Assembly (NCBI RefSeq): GCF_016862435.1
Contig: NZ_BOMY01000055.1
Location: forward strand, 248,001-312,000
DNA length: 64,000 nucleotides
Reading direction: 5' to 3'
From: Paractinoplanes tereljensis
GTDB taxonomy: Bacteria; Actinomycetota; Actinomycetes; Mycobacteriales; Micromonosporaceae
Part shown: positions 48,973 through 57,366 of the stretch, piece after piece
Numbering within the stretch: the first letter of the stretch is position 1
How the letters are laid out: every line of letters starts with the position of its first letter
The notes under the pieces: model-generated
The model's database searches: none
What the model was told of the DNA's origin: nothing
Seen by the model: only the letters and a program-made list of their open reading frames with translations
Made by a program: the position numbers and the translations under genes

Positions 48973-50292
48973 ATGACCGACTCGATCGCCGGATTGCCGT
49001 TCTGGGACCTCGTCTTCGACGCCGACGGCGACCCGGACACCCGCACCACCGACGCCCTGCTCGCCGAGACCGGCAACCTGACCGACCTGTATGTGTTCAG
49101 CCACGGCTGGAACAACGACCGCAGCATCGCCCGGAACCTCTACAACCGTTTCTACGAGCAGCTGGCCCGGCAGCTGGCCGCCGACCCGCGCGGCACGGCC
49201 GGCCTGGCCGGCGTCTACTGGCCGGCCATCCGCTGGTCGGACGAGCCGATCCCGAACTTCACCCCGGCCGCGGCGGCCGGCGGTGGCGGCGGCATCGCGG
49301 CAGCCACCCCGGCCGCGACCGAGACGGCGGTCGCCGACCCGGTCCTCGACGAGAAGACCCTGGCCGACCTGCTCCAGACGTTCCCGGACGCCAAGGACTC
49401 GCTCGAGCGGATGGCCGCGCTGCTGCGCGGCGACACCACGCAGCAGACCTTGGACGACTTCTTCGCCGCCCTCAACGACTTCGCCGAGCAGTCCGGCACC
49501 GGCGAGAACGACGGCGAGGTCTCCTCGGGCAAACCGCGGATGCTTGACGACGGCCCCAACGACGTCTTCGCCCGCTACCGGGACGCGCTCGTCGAGTCGG
49601 GCGTGGACCTTCCGCGCGGCGACGGCACGGCCGGCATCGGCGACAAGCTGGGTGGCCTGCTCAACGGGGCCAAGGAGGCGCTGCGGGTGGCCACCTACTG
49701 GGAGATGAAGGGCAGGGCCGGGGTGGTCGGCCGCAAGGGCCTCGGCCCGCTGCTCGGGCGGCTGCCGGCCGGGTTGCGGGTGCACCTGATCGGGCACAGC
49801 TTCGGCGCCCGCCTGGTCTCGTACGCGATCGGCGCACCCCAGGTGAAGTCGGTGACCCTGCTGCAGGGCGCGTTCTCGCACTTCGCCTTCTGCAAGCCGC
49901 TGCCGTTCGACGCCGGCCGCAACGGCGCTCTCGGCGGCCAGCAGCAGAAGGTCGACGGCCCGGTGACCGTCTGCTTCTCCGCCCACGACGGCGCGGTGGG
50001 CCGGTTCTACCCGCTCGCGTCGCTGGCCAAGCGGGACGACGTGGCGGCCGGGCACGGCCTGCTGTGGCGCTGGGGCGGGATGGGCGCCGACGGGGCGCAG
50101 AACACCGACGCGGTCCTGGACGGCATCAAACCGGCCGGCCCGGGCACCACCTACCGGTTCGCCCGGAACCGGATCCTCAACATCGACTGCAGCCAGGTCG
50201 TCAGCGCCGGCAAGGCACCCAGCGGGGCACACAGCGACATCCTGCACCCGGAGGTGACCTGGATCGTGCTGGCCGCCAGCCGCTTCTCGTAA
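48973..50292 (+). CDS. Large alpha/beta-hydrolase-like protein
   Basis: The 439-residue protein has VFSHGWNND near residue 42 (oxyanion-type His-Gly) and the elbow LIGHSFGARLV (about 274-284), with an insertion rich in Ala and Gly between. No signal peptide is seen. This type sits near secreted or intracellular proteases in actinomycetes; the substrate is unknown. It follows the subtilase closely and may be its functional partner. Confidence 0.78.
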   Translation: MTDSIAGLPFWDLVFDADGDPDTRTTDALLAETGNLTDLYVFSHGWNNDRSIARNLYNRFYEQLARQLAADPRGTAGLAGVYWPAIRWSDEPIPNFTPAAAAGGGGGIAAATPAATETAVADPVLDEKTLADLLQTFPDAKDSLERMAALLRGDTTQQTLDDFFAALNDFAEQSGTGENDGEVSSGKPRMLDDGPNDVFARYRDALVESGVDLPRGDGTAGIGDKLGGLLNGAKEALRVATYWEMKGRAGVVGRKGLGPLLGRLPAGLRVHLIGHSFGARLVSYAIGAPQVKSVTLLQGAFSHFAFCKPLPFDAGRNGALGGQQQKVDGPVTVCFSAHDGAVGRFYPLASLAKRDDVAAGHGLLWRWGGMGADGAQNTDAVLDGIKPAGPGTTYRFARNRILNIDCSQVVSAGKAPSGAHSDILHPEVTWIVLAASRFS

Positions 50293-50299
50293 GCCCCCG

Positions 50300-50329
50300 T
50301 TGATCTTGCGTTAAGACAGCATCTACTGT
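50300..50329 (+). promoter_or_regulatory. Promoter for the first surface paralogue, leaderless-type
   Basis: TTGATC (50300-50305) and TACTGT (50324-50329) are 18 bp apart. The predicted start of transcription coincides with the ATG at 50338, and no ribosome binding site lies between, so translation may be leaderless. Confidence 0.55.
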
Positions 50330-50337
50330 GACTCCCC

Positions 50338-51735
50338 ATGCGTCTGCTCGTGCTGCTCAGTTCCGTCGCCGTGGCGGTCGCCGGCCTGGCCGCGCCCGCC
50401 GCGGCGGCACCCGCAACCGAGGTCGTGCCGCACGTCGGCATTGAGGTACCTCAGCAGGTGGTAGCGATCGCGGGGAAGCCCACGACGGTCACGGCGACGG
50501 TGGTGAACGCGGGTAGGACCGCGGCCACCGGGCTGGTGCTGCACACCAGCCCGCCCGGTACGAGCCAGACGGTGCCCGACCTGGCCGCCGGAGCGAGCAT
50601 CACGGTCACGTACTCGGTCACGCCGGACGTCGCCACCACCGTCGCGGGCGTGGCGTCGACGCTGACGGTATCGGTCACCGCGGGCGAGGTCACGGTGGAC
50701 ACCGCGCAGATGGCGGTGGTGCGCGACACCGGCGCGGCGAGCCTGCAGGTCGCCCGGATCGACGACCTCACCCCGAACCAGAACTTCCCGGTCGCGATCC
50801 GCAACACCGGCACCGCGCCGATCGAGCACTTCGCGATGGTGTTCGCCGGCGAGCAGGGTCTCATGCCGAGGGCCTGGGAATTCGGGTGCAACTGGAAGCG
50901 TGACTACCGGGACGAGCTCACCATCGTCACCTGCGTGACCAACCGGACGCTGGCTCCCGGTGAGGCCATCGCGGTGCCGAACCTCGAGAACGAGATGTCG
51001 CTGCAGGTTCCGGAGGACACCGGCGGCAAGTACACGTACGCCGCCTCGTTCTCCGTGGTGGGCGTGAGCGATGCGGTGGTCGCCTCGGCCGCGCCGGAGG
51101 TCCCGGGCCTGGCCACCCCCAACGAGGCGCCGGCCGACGCGGACTTCGCCGGCGCCGGCAACATCGCCACCTTCGGCGTGCCGGTCGGCGCGACCTCGGC
51201 CGACGCCACGGTCAGCGGCGAGTCCATCCCCGGCGAGAACGGCGACACCGTCACCCTCACGTTCTGGGCCGGGGACGTCGGGCCGACCGCGATCATCCCG
51301 CCCGGCCACGGCTGGTTCCCCACCGTCCGGGTCGCCCTGCCGGCCGGCGTCGAGGTGCGCACGGCCGACCCGAACTGCGCGCCCGGCGACGACGGCGTCT
51401 ACACCTGCGTCGTCACCCAGTGGATCCGGCCGGCCGCTGTCTCGCTCAGCCAGCTCGCCGGGTTCCGCTTCACCGTCCGGATCGTCGACCGCGGCGAGGG
51501 CACCGGCAAGGTGACGCTCGACGCCGGCGCCCAGGACCACAACCCGGCCAACAACACCGCGAAGATCACCTGGCTGAAGACCGTCGATCACCGCCAGGAC
51601 AACCAGGACGGCGGCACCCTCCCGATCACCGGCGCGCCGGCCGCCCGGGTCGCCCTCGGCGGCGCACTCCTGCTGATCACGGGCGCGGTGACGTTCTGGG
51701 CCGCCCGGCGCCGGCGGATCACCACCCGGGCCTGA
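50338..51735 (+). CDS. LPXTG-type surface protein with CARDB-like repeats
   Basis: The 465-residue protein has a signal peptide (LLVLLSSVAVAVAGLAAPAAAA) and several beta-sandwich repeats resembling CARDB/DUF11 modules (VTATVVNAGRTAATGLVLHTS; a second from about 290). The C-terminus has LPITGAP, a hydrophobic helix (VALGGALLLITGAVTFW) and RRRR, a sortase signal. It is probably covalently attached to the cell wall. The next gene (51791-52756) is a shorter paralogue, with similar sequence around VVNAGRT/VVNHSRT and AEQGLQP/GEQGLMP. Confidence 0.85.
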   Translation: MRLLVLLSSVAVAVAGLAAPAAAAPATEVVPHVGIEVPQQVVAIAGKPTTVTATVVNAGRTAATGLVLHTSPPGTSQTVPDLAAGASITVTYSVTPDVATTVAGVASTLTVSVTAGEVTVDTAQMAVVRDTGAASLQVARIDDLTPNQNFPVAIRNTGTAPIEHFAMVFAGEQGLMPRAWEFGCNWKRDYRDELTIVTCVTNRTLAPGEAIAVPNLENEMSLQVPEDTGGKYTYAASFSVVGVSDAVVASAAPEVPGLATPNEAPADADFAGAGNIATFGVPVGATSADATVSGESIPGENGDTVTLTFWAGDVGPTAIIPPGHGWFPTVRVALPAGVEVRTADPNCAPGDDGVYTCVVTQWIRPAAVSLSQLAGFRFTVRIVDRGEGTGKVTLDAGAQDHNPANNTAKITWLKTVDHRQDNQDGGTLPITGAPAARVALGGALLLITGAVTFWAARRRRITTRA

Positions 51736-51753
51736 CGGAGCAGTCACACACTG

Positions 51754-51782
51754 TTGTCACCGCTATTAGGCGGGGATACGCT
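51754..51782 (+). promoter_or_regulatory. Promoter for the second surface paralogue, leaderless-type
   Basis: TTGTCA (51754-51759) and TACGCT (51777-51782) are separated by 17 bp, and the expected start of transcription is at or within 2 nt of the ATG at 51791. No ribosome site is possible in between, so the mRNA is predicted to be leaderless. Confidence 0.68.
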
Positions 51783-51790
51783 GCGTAACC

Positions 51791-52756
51791 ATGACTCGGT
51801 TGCGGTTCGTGGTGGTCGTCCTAGCGTTCCTGGCGCTGCTGGCCGGGCTCGCGACGCCGGCCGCGGCCGCCGGCATTCCGGACATCGAGGTCGAGGCACC
51901 CCAGTTGGTGACGGTGGTCGACGGGCGCACCACCACGGTCACCGTGACGGTCGTCAACCACTCCAGGACCGAGGTCACCGGCCTGGTGCTGCACTTCGGC
52001 GAGAGCACCACCAGCCAGGTCGGCGGCTTGGCGGCGGGGAGGAGCCGCACCTTCCGGTTCCCGCTCTCGCCCACCGCCGCTCTGGTGGCGACGTTCGAGG
52101 TCGCGGTCACCGGCGCGGCGTCGGACTCGACTCCGGTCACCGTCGTGCGGGCCGCCGCCGGGACGGACCTGGCGATCGCCGGCATCGACGACGTGACCGT
52201 CGACCACGGCAACTACGCGAACGTTCCCATCACTATCCGTAACAACGGAACCTCGACCATAAGTAACCTTGCGGTAGTTCTGGTGGCCGAGCAGGGTCTC
52301 CAGCCGATGGCCGGCTACACGAATTGCGAGTTCGACCGCACGGACGACTTCTCCTACACCGCGGTCACCTGCCGGATCGATCAGGCGATCGCGCCCGGCG
52401 AGACCCTCGCCCTGCCGGCGACGACCAACCCGCTGCTGGTCAAGGTGGCGCAGGACGCCGCCGGCCCATATGAGTACGCCGTGAGCGCGGCCGTGGTCGG
52501 CGTCGGTGACGCCGCGGCCGCCGCCGAATCCGGCCCCCGGCTGACCCTGCAGCCGGCCAAGACGCCCGCCGACCGGGGCGGAAGCGTCGCCTCCTTCGGC
52601 ATCACCGTCAGCACGGCACCGGCCGAGGTCACCGTCGACGACGACACGACCACCACCGGGAGCAGCAGCACCCACCTCGGGTCGACCGGCTGGTTCGCGC
52701 TGTTCCTCTCGGGCGCCCTGGTATTCCTGATCGCGCGGAGGCGCCGGCTCGCCTGA
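51791..52756 (+). CDS. Surface protein paralogue with degenerate sortase signal
   Basis: The 321-residue protein has a signal peptide (VVVLAFLALLAGLATPAAAA) and one CARDB-like domain related to the preceding gene (TVTVVNHSRTEVTGLVLHF). A second domain spans about 130-230, and a C-terminal helix is followed by RRRRLA. The expected LPXTG is replaced by LGSTG, so anchoring by sortase is doubtful and the helix may act as a simple membrane anchor. It likely arose by duplication of the neighbour. Confidence 0.82.
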   Translation: MTRLRFVVVVLAFLALLAGLATPAAAAGIPDIEVEAPQLVTVVDGRTTTVTVTVVNHSRTEVTGLVLHFGESTTSQVGGLAAGRSRTFRFPLSPTAALVATFEVAVTGAASDSTPVTVVRAAAGTDLAIAGIDDVTVDHGNYANVPITIRNNGTSTISNLAVVLVAEQGLQPMAGYTNCEFDRTDDFSYTAVTCRIDQAIAPGETLALPATTNPLLVKVAQDAAGPYEYAVSAAVVGVGDAAAAAESGPRLTLQPAKTPADRGGSVASFGITVSTAPAEVTVDDDTTTTGSSSTHLGSTGWFALFLSGALVFLIARRRRLA

Positions 52757-52777
52757 ACAAACCGGGGCGGGTGAAGA

Positions 52778-52820
52778 CCGGAGGCCGGCGGCACCGACCG
52801 CCGCCGACCTCCGGGGCTTT
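52778..52820. terminator. Bidirectional hairpin terminator
   Basis: CCGGAGG-CC-GGCGGC pairs with GCCGCC-GA-CCTCCGG around a short loop, giving a long GC stem between convergent genes. It is followed by GGCTTTT on the plus strand, which serves the plus-strand surface gene; the minus-strand gene ends within the T-run. Confidence 0.75.
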
Positions 52821-53686
52821 TACATGCCGTCGCCGGACCACTCACCACGGGAGCGGGACCGGACCGGCAGGGTGGAGATGACCGGCTGGTGGCTGTGGTT
52901 GTGCTCGTCGTAGTTGAACGGCGTGCCACCCCACTTGACCCACTCCTCGGTGGTGTACCAGTTGATCAGCTCACCGTCCGACCGGATGATCCAGTCGATG
53001 TCGGTCTCGGCGATGAAGTGGCCGTGCTTCACGCCGGCCGGCCGGAAGCAGTAGGTGCCCTCGTCGATGTCGCCGAAGTTGTACGCCATCTTCCCGCCGA
53101 GCGTGTAGAACTCCTCGTAGCAGGGGTGATGGGCCAGCCGATGGTCGGTCCAGCCCTTCTTGGCGCGGATCAGCCGGGTGTAGAAGTTGGTCTTCGGGTC
53201 GCGGTGCAGCAGCTTGATGTAGAGCGGGCTGAGCGGTCCCACCGACGGCGCCTCGACCCACTCCATCTTGTTGGCGTCGACGACGGTCGCAGCCTCGCCG
53301 GAAGAGGCCGAAGCCAGAGCCTCGGCGAGGTTGGTGGCCGGGTCGAAACCGGCGTCGCCGTACTCCCGCCAGTGCAGGATGCGCGAGCCCTCGCGAATCT
53401 TGATCCAGTCCATCGCGGTGCCCCGGGGCACCTGGACGTAACCACCCGGCCCGAGCTCCTGGCCGCCGTAGTTCAGCGTGCCCTCGACCACGTAGAACTC
53501 GGTGTCGGCGTGGGTGATGCCGGCGCTGCGGCCCCAGTCCGAGGTGGCGTGCAGCGACAGCGAGGAGGAACCGTCCTCCTCGTCGGTCGACAGCCGCCGC
53601 TCCAGGATCTTGCCCTCGCCGTACGGCAGCTCGCCGGCATGGAAGATGTAGTCGTCCTCGTGGATCAGTTCGACGTGCGCCCTCAC
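52820..53686 (-). CDS. Two-domain cupin protein
   Basis: The 288-residue protein has two cupin barrels. The first is about 25-115 (HADTEFYVVEGTLNYGGQELGPGGYVQVPRG) and the second about 165-265 (LAHHPCYEEFYTLGGKMAYNFGDIDEGTYCFRPAGVKHGHF). His and Glu residues suit metal binding. Such ChrR/DUF4437-like cupins act as dioxygenases, isomerases or binding proteins. The GTG at 53686 overlaps the acyl-CoA synthetase stop (GTGA), so it is co-expressed and probably acts on a related substrate. Confidence 0.8.
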   Translation of the reverse strand: MRAHVELIHEDDYIFHAGELPYGEGKILERRLSTDEEDGSSSLSLHATSDWGRSAGITHADTEFYVVEGTLNYGGQELGPGGYVQVPRGTAMDWIKIREGSRILHWREYGDAGFDPATNLAEALASASSGEAATVVDANKMEWVEAPSVGPLSPLYIKLLHRDPKTNFYTRLIRAKKGWTDHRLAHHPCYEEFYTLGGKMAYNFGDIDEGTYCFRPAGVKHGHFIAETDIDWIIRSDGELINWYTTEEWVKWGGTPFNYDEHNHSHQPVISTLPVRSRSRGEWSGDGM

Positions 53687-55185
53687 GGCGTACTCCTCAG
53701 CTCGCGTTTCAACACCTTGCCGGCGGCGTTGCGAGGCAGCGCCGCAATGATCTTGAATTCCTTCGGCACCTTGTATCCGGCCAGCCGGGCCCGCAGGTGC
53801 GCGTCCAGTGCGGTCGCCTCGATCGCCTCCCGGCAGACCAGGTAGGCCACCACCCGCTCGCCCCACCGGTCGTCCGGTTCGCCGACCACCGCGGCCTCGA
53901 CCACCGAGGAGTGGGTGAGCAGTACCTCCTCGACATCGCGGGGATAGACGTTCACCCCGCCCGTGATGATCAGGTCTTTCACCCGGTCGACGATCGAGAT
54001 GAACCCCTCGTCGTCGGCGACGACGATGTCTCCCGAGGTCAGGTAGCCGTCGTCGGTGGTGCACACGGCGGTGGCGGCCGGGTTGTCGTGGTAACCGTTC
54101 ATCAGGTACGGCGAGCGGCTGTACAGCTCGCCCGGCTCCCCCGGCCCGACCGGCTGCCCGTCGGGGCCGACGACCCGCACCTGGGTGGCGAACCACGGGT
54201 GGCCGACCGAGCCGGCCTTGCGGCGGGCGTCCGGCGGCCGCAGGTTGGTGACCACGCCGGCCTCGGTCGAGCCGTACAGCTCGTGCACCCCGACCCCGGG
54301 AAACGCCTCGAACACCCACTCCTTGAGCACCTTGGGCAGGGCGGCCGCGTTGAAGTAGAGGGTGTCCAGCGACGGCAGTTCCGGCACCTCGCGGACCGCA
54401 CCCCGGATGAGCTGGGCGTGGGTCGGCACCAGGAAGACCGACTGGGCCCGCTCCCGCCGGATCATGTCGAGCAACAGATGCGGGTCGAACGAGCGCAGCA
54501 TGCTTACCGTCGCCCCGCAGTAGACGGCCGCGTAGGCGAACGCGAAGCCGGCCCCGTGGTACATCGGCGCCACCGCGATGGTCCGCCGACCCGGGCCCAG
54601 CCCCCACTCCAGCGCGGTGGCGTAGAAGGTGAGGCAGCGCGACCGGTGCGAGATCAGCACGCCCTTGGGGTCGCCGGTGGTCCCGGCCGTATAGGTGATG
54701 CAGAACGGGTCCCGCTCGTCGACCGCGACCCAGGGGTCCTTCGCCGGGGCCGCCCCGATCCAGCCCTCATATTCGAGCCCGAGAGAGCTGCCCCCGATGC
54801 AGATCACGGCCCCGGTGAAGGACGGCACCGACGCGGCCAGGGCGTCGTCGGCGATCAGCACCCGGGCCCCGGAGTGGCCCAGGATGAAGTCGACCTCGGG
54901 TGCGGTCAGCCGCGGGTTGACCGGCACCAGCACGAGACCGGCCTTGGCGATCCCGGCCGCGATCTCCGGGTATTCCAGGCGGTTCCCGCAGAGCAGGGCG
55001 ACCCGGTCACCCGGTTTTAGATGGAGCAGGAGCAGGGCGTTGGCCAGCCGGGACGACCGCTCGTCGAGCGCCGCGTAGGTGAGTGCGCGGTCGCCGTCGC
55101 GCACGGCGAGGGCCGCCGGGGTGGCTCGGCCGAACTCCCGAATGCCACCCGCGATCGTCAGATCGGCACCACCGGACCGCAACAT
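53683..55185 (-). CDS. AMP-dependent acyl-CoA synthetase
   Basis: The 500-residue ANL-superfamily ligase has ITYTAGTTGDPKGVLISH (P-loop), LYGSTEAG, GYLTSGDIV and IITGGVNVYPRDVEE, and ends PRNAAGKVLKREL with the catalytic Lys. It activates a carboxylic acid as CoA thioester using ATP. The ATG at 55185 is only 8 bp from operator I and has no ribosome site, so the transcript may be leaderless or coupled to the upstream HMG-CoA-lyase-like gene (27 bp away). Confidence 0.93.
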   Translation of the reverse strand: MLRSGGADLTIAGGIREFGRATPAALAVRDGDRALTYAALDERSSRLANALLLLHLKPGDRVALLCGNRLEYPEIAAGIAKAGLVLVPVNPRLTAPEVDFILGHSGARVLIADDALAASVPSFTGAVICIGGSSLGLEYEGWIGAAPAKDPWVAVDERDPFCITYTAGTTGDPKGVLISHRSRCLTFYATALEWGLGPGRRTIAVAPMYHGAGFAFAYAAVYCGATVSMLRSFDPHLLLDMIRRERAQSVFLVPTHAQLIRGAVREVPELPSLDTLYFNAAALPKVLKEWVFEAFPGVGVHELYGSTEAGVVTNLRPPDARRKAGSVGHPWFATQVRVVGPDGQPVGPGEPGELYSRSPYLMNGYHDNPAATAVCTTDDGYLTSGDIVVADDEGFISIVDRVKDLIITGGVNVYPRDVEEVLLTHSSVVEAAVVGEPDDRWGERVVAYLVCREAIEATALDAHLRARLAGYKVPKEFKIIAALPRNAAGKVLKRELRSTP

Positions 55186-55193
55186 GCGAGAAT

Positions 55194-55208
55194 GGAAACA
55201 CCGTTTCC
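55194..55208. promoter_or_regulatory. Regulon operator I, upstream of the acyl-CoA synthetase
   Basis: GGAAACACCGTTTCC has perfect six-base arms and sits in the 27-bp gap between two tandem minus-strand regulon genes, directly before the ATG at 55185. No third half-site is evident at 12 nt. Confidence 0.82.
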
Positions 55209-55212
55209 ATTC

Positions 55213-56121
55213 TTACGCAAGAGCCGGAAAGTCACCCGCCCGTCCGAGCTGCGCCGGCACCTGCGGCAGAACGAGCTCGGCGCCGATCCAGGTGCCGGTC
55301 TCGGCCGCCAGGGTCACGGCGACGCCAGTTTCCAGGCCGGAACGGTTGAGCAGGTAGGCCAGGTCCTCGGTGGCGATGTTGCCGGTCGCGGCCGGGGCGA
55401 ACGGGCAGCCGCCGATCCCGCCGAGGCTGGCGTCGAGGGCGACGAAACCGAGGGTCGCGGCGGTGATCGCGTTGGCGTACCCGGTGTTGCGGGTGTTGTG
55501 GAAATGCGCGCGCAGCGGCACCCCCGGCGCGGCCTCGCGGGCCGCCGCGGCCAGGTCGATCACCTGCGCGGGCACGCCCACCCCGATGGTGTCGGCCAGG
55601 CACAGTTCGTCGAGCGGGCCGGCGTCGGCGATGATCGCCCGTACCCGATCGGCCTTGACCTCGCCGGTGAACGGGCAGCCGAAGGCGGCCGCCACCGTGA
55701 GCGTCACGCCGAGCCCATTGTTGTTCGCCTTGGCAGCGACCTCTCGGAAGCCCTCCAGCGAGGTCATCGTGTCCATGCCCTGGTTGCGGCGGGCGAACTC
55801 GTCGGTGGCGACGACCACGTAGTTGATCTCGTGCGGCCGGGCAGCCGGGTCGAGCGCGAGGATGCGGTCGAGACCACGGCCGTTGAGTACGAGCGCGATG
55901 TAGCGGACGCCGACCGGGCGGGGAACGCCGCGCAGCACGTCCTCGGCGTCGGCCATCTGCGGCACTCGATCCGGGCGGGCGAACGCGGCCACCTCGAGGC
56001 GCCGCAGACCGGCCGCGAGGGCCCGGTTCACGTACTCGATCTTCGTCTCGGTGGACAGGACCCGCTTCTCATTCTGTAGACCGTCGCGCGGCCCGACCTC
56101 TACTATCTCCACCCTGACCAC
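55213..56121 (-). CDS. HMG-CoA lyase-like enzyme
   Basis: The 302-residue TIM-barrel enzyme has VGPRDGLQNE (about 8-17), the metal-binding HFHNT, and GGIGGCPFAPAATGN with the catalytic Cys; LADTIGVG is also present. It should cleave a 3-hydroxy-3-methylglutaryl-CoA-like thioester into acetyl-CoA (or a homologue) plus a keto acid. It keeps all residues that the fused copy at 13393-14436 has lost. The start is a GTG at 56121, or another at 56112. Confidence 0.9.
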   Translation of the reverse strand: MVRVEIVEVGPRDGLQNEKRVLSTETKIEYVNRALAAGLRRLEVAAFARPDRVPQMADAEDVLRGVPRPVGVRYIALVLNGRGLDRILALDPAARPHEINYVVVATDEFARRNQGMDTMTSLEGFREVAAKANNNGLGVTLTVAAAFGCPFTGEVKADRVRAIIADAGPLDELCLADTIGVGVPAQVIDLAAAAREAAPGVPLRAHFHNTRNTGYANAITAATLGFVALDASLGGIGGCPFAPAATGNIATEDLAYLLNRSGLETGVAVTLAAETGTWIGAELVLPQVPAQLGRAGDFPALA

Positions 56122-56127
56122 CCTATC

Positions 56128-56153
56128 GTTCCGGCTAGCGAAACACTGTTTCC
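56128..56153. promoter_or_regulatory. Regulon operator B, divergent HMG-CoA-lyase/CoA-transferase promoters
   Basis: GTTCC at 56128, GAAAC at 56140 and GTTTC at 56148 follow the 12- and 8-nt spacing; the core is CGAAACACTGTTTCC. It occupies most of the 49-bp gap between two divergent regulon genes. Confidence 0.85.
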
Positions 56154-56170
56154 ACGGTTAGGGTAACCGC

Positions 56171-57364
56171 GTGACAGCACCTCTGAGCGACATCCGGGTC
56201 ATCGAGACCGGCACCCTCCTGGCCGGCCCGTTCTGCGGGCAGCTCCTCGGCGACTTCGGCGCCGAGGTCATCAAGCTGGAGGACCCGGGCAAGGGCGACC
56301 CGATGCGTCAGTGGGGCCGCGAGAAACCGCATGGCCAATCGTTGTGGTGGCCGGTGGTCGCGCGCAACAAGAAGTCCGTCACGTGCAACCTGCGCACCCC
56401 CGAGGGCCAAGATCTTGTGCGCCGGCTGGTCGCCGAGTCCGACGTGCTCCTGGAGAACTTCCGGCCCGGCACGCTGGAGAAATGGGGCCTCTCCTACGAG
56501 GCCCTTTCCCAGATCAACCCCAAGCTCATCCTGGTCCGGGTGACCGGTTACGGCCAGACCGGGCCCTACTCCCCGCGGGCCGGGTTCGGCTCGATCGGCG
56601 AGGCGATGGGTGGCCTGCGCTACGTGACCGGCGAGCCCGACCGGCAGCCGTCACGCAGCGGCATCTCGATCGGCGACTCCCTCGCTGCCACCTACGCGGC
56701 CTACGGCACCCTGGCCGCGCTGCACGCCCGCGAGCGCACCGGCGTCGGCCAGGTCGTCGACTCGGCCATCTACGAGGCGGTGATGGCGATGATGGAGTCG
56801 CTGATCCCGGAGTGGGCGGTGGCCGGCTATCGGCGGGAGCGCACCGGGGCGATCCTGCCCAACGTGGCGCCCAGCAACGGCTACCCGACCGCCGACGGCT
56901 CCGACGTGCTGATCGCCGCCAACCAGGACACGGTCTTCCGCCGGCTGGCCGACGTGATGGGCCGGCCCTCACTCGCCGACGATCCGCGCTACGCCACGCA
57001 CGGTGCCCGCGGCGAGAACCAAACCGAGCTGGACGAGATCGTCGCGGCCTGGACGGCCACCCTGCCGGCCGGGAAACTGCTGGAGATGCTGCACGCGGCC
57101 GGGGTGCCGGCCGGCGGCATCTACACGGCCGAGGACATCCTGGCCGACCCACACGTGCAGGCCCGCGAGGCGGTGGTGACGGTGGACCACCCCTCGTTCG
57201 GGAAGGTGCCGATGCAGAACGTCGCGCCGCGCCTGTCGGCGACGCCGGGCGCGGTGAAGTGGGCCGGGCCGGAGCTGGGTGCGAGCAACGATGAGGTGTA
57301 CGGCGAACTGCTCGGCCTCTCCGTCGCGGAGAGGGAGAGCCTGCACGCAAAAGGGGTGATCTGA
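56171..57364 (+). CDS. Family III CoA-transferase (third)
   Basis: The 397-residue protein has LGDFGAEVIKLEDPGKGDPM, VARNKKSVTCNLR, ENFRPGTLEKWGLSYE and the catalytic Asp in SIGDSLAATYAAYG. It resembles the other two transferases in the window and probably activates a different acid of the same pathway. GTG start 18 bp beyond operator B. The isochorismatase-like gene follows 2 bp later. Confidence 0.93.
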   Translation: MTAPLSDIRVIETGTLLAGPFCGQLLGDFGAEVIKLEDPGKGDPMRQWGREKPHGQSLWWPVVARNKKSVTCNLRTPEGQDLVRRLVAESDVLLENFRPGTLEKWGLSYEALSQINPKLILVRVTGYGQTGPYSPRAGFGSIGEAMGGLRYVTGEPDRQPSRSGISIGDSLAATYAAYGTLAALHARERTGVGQVVDSAIYEAVMAMMESLIPEWAVAGYRRERTGAILPNVAPSNGYPTADGSDVLIAANQDTVFRRLADVMGRPSLADDPRYATHGARGENQTELDEIVAAWTATLPAGKLLEMLHAAGVPAGGIYTAEDILADPHVQAREAVVTVDHPSFGKVPMQNVAPRLSATPGAVKWAGPELGASNDEVYGELLGLSVAERESLHAKGVI

Positions 57365-57366
57365 GG

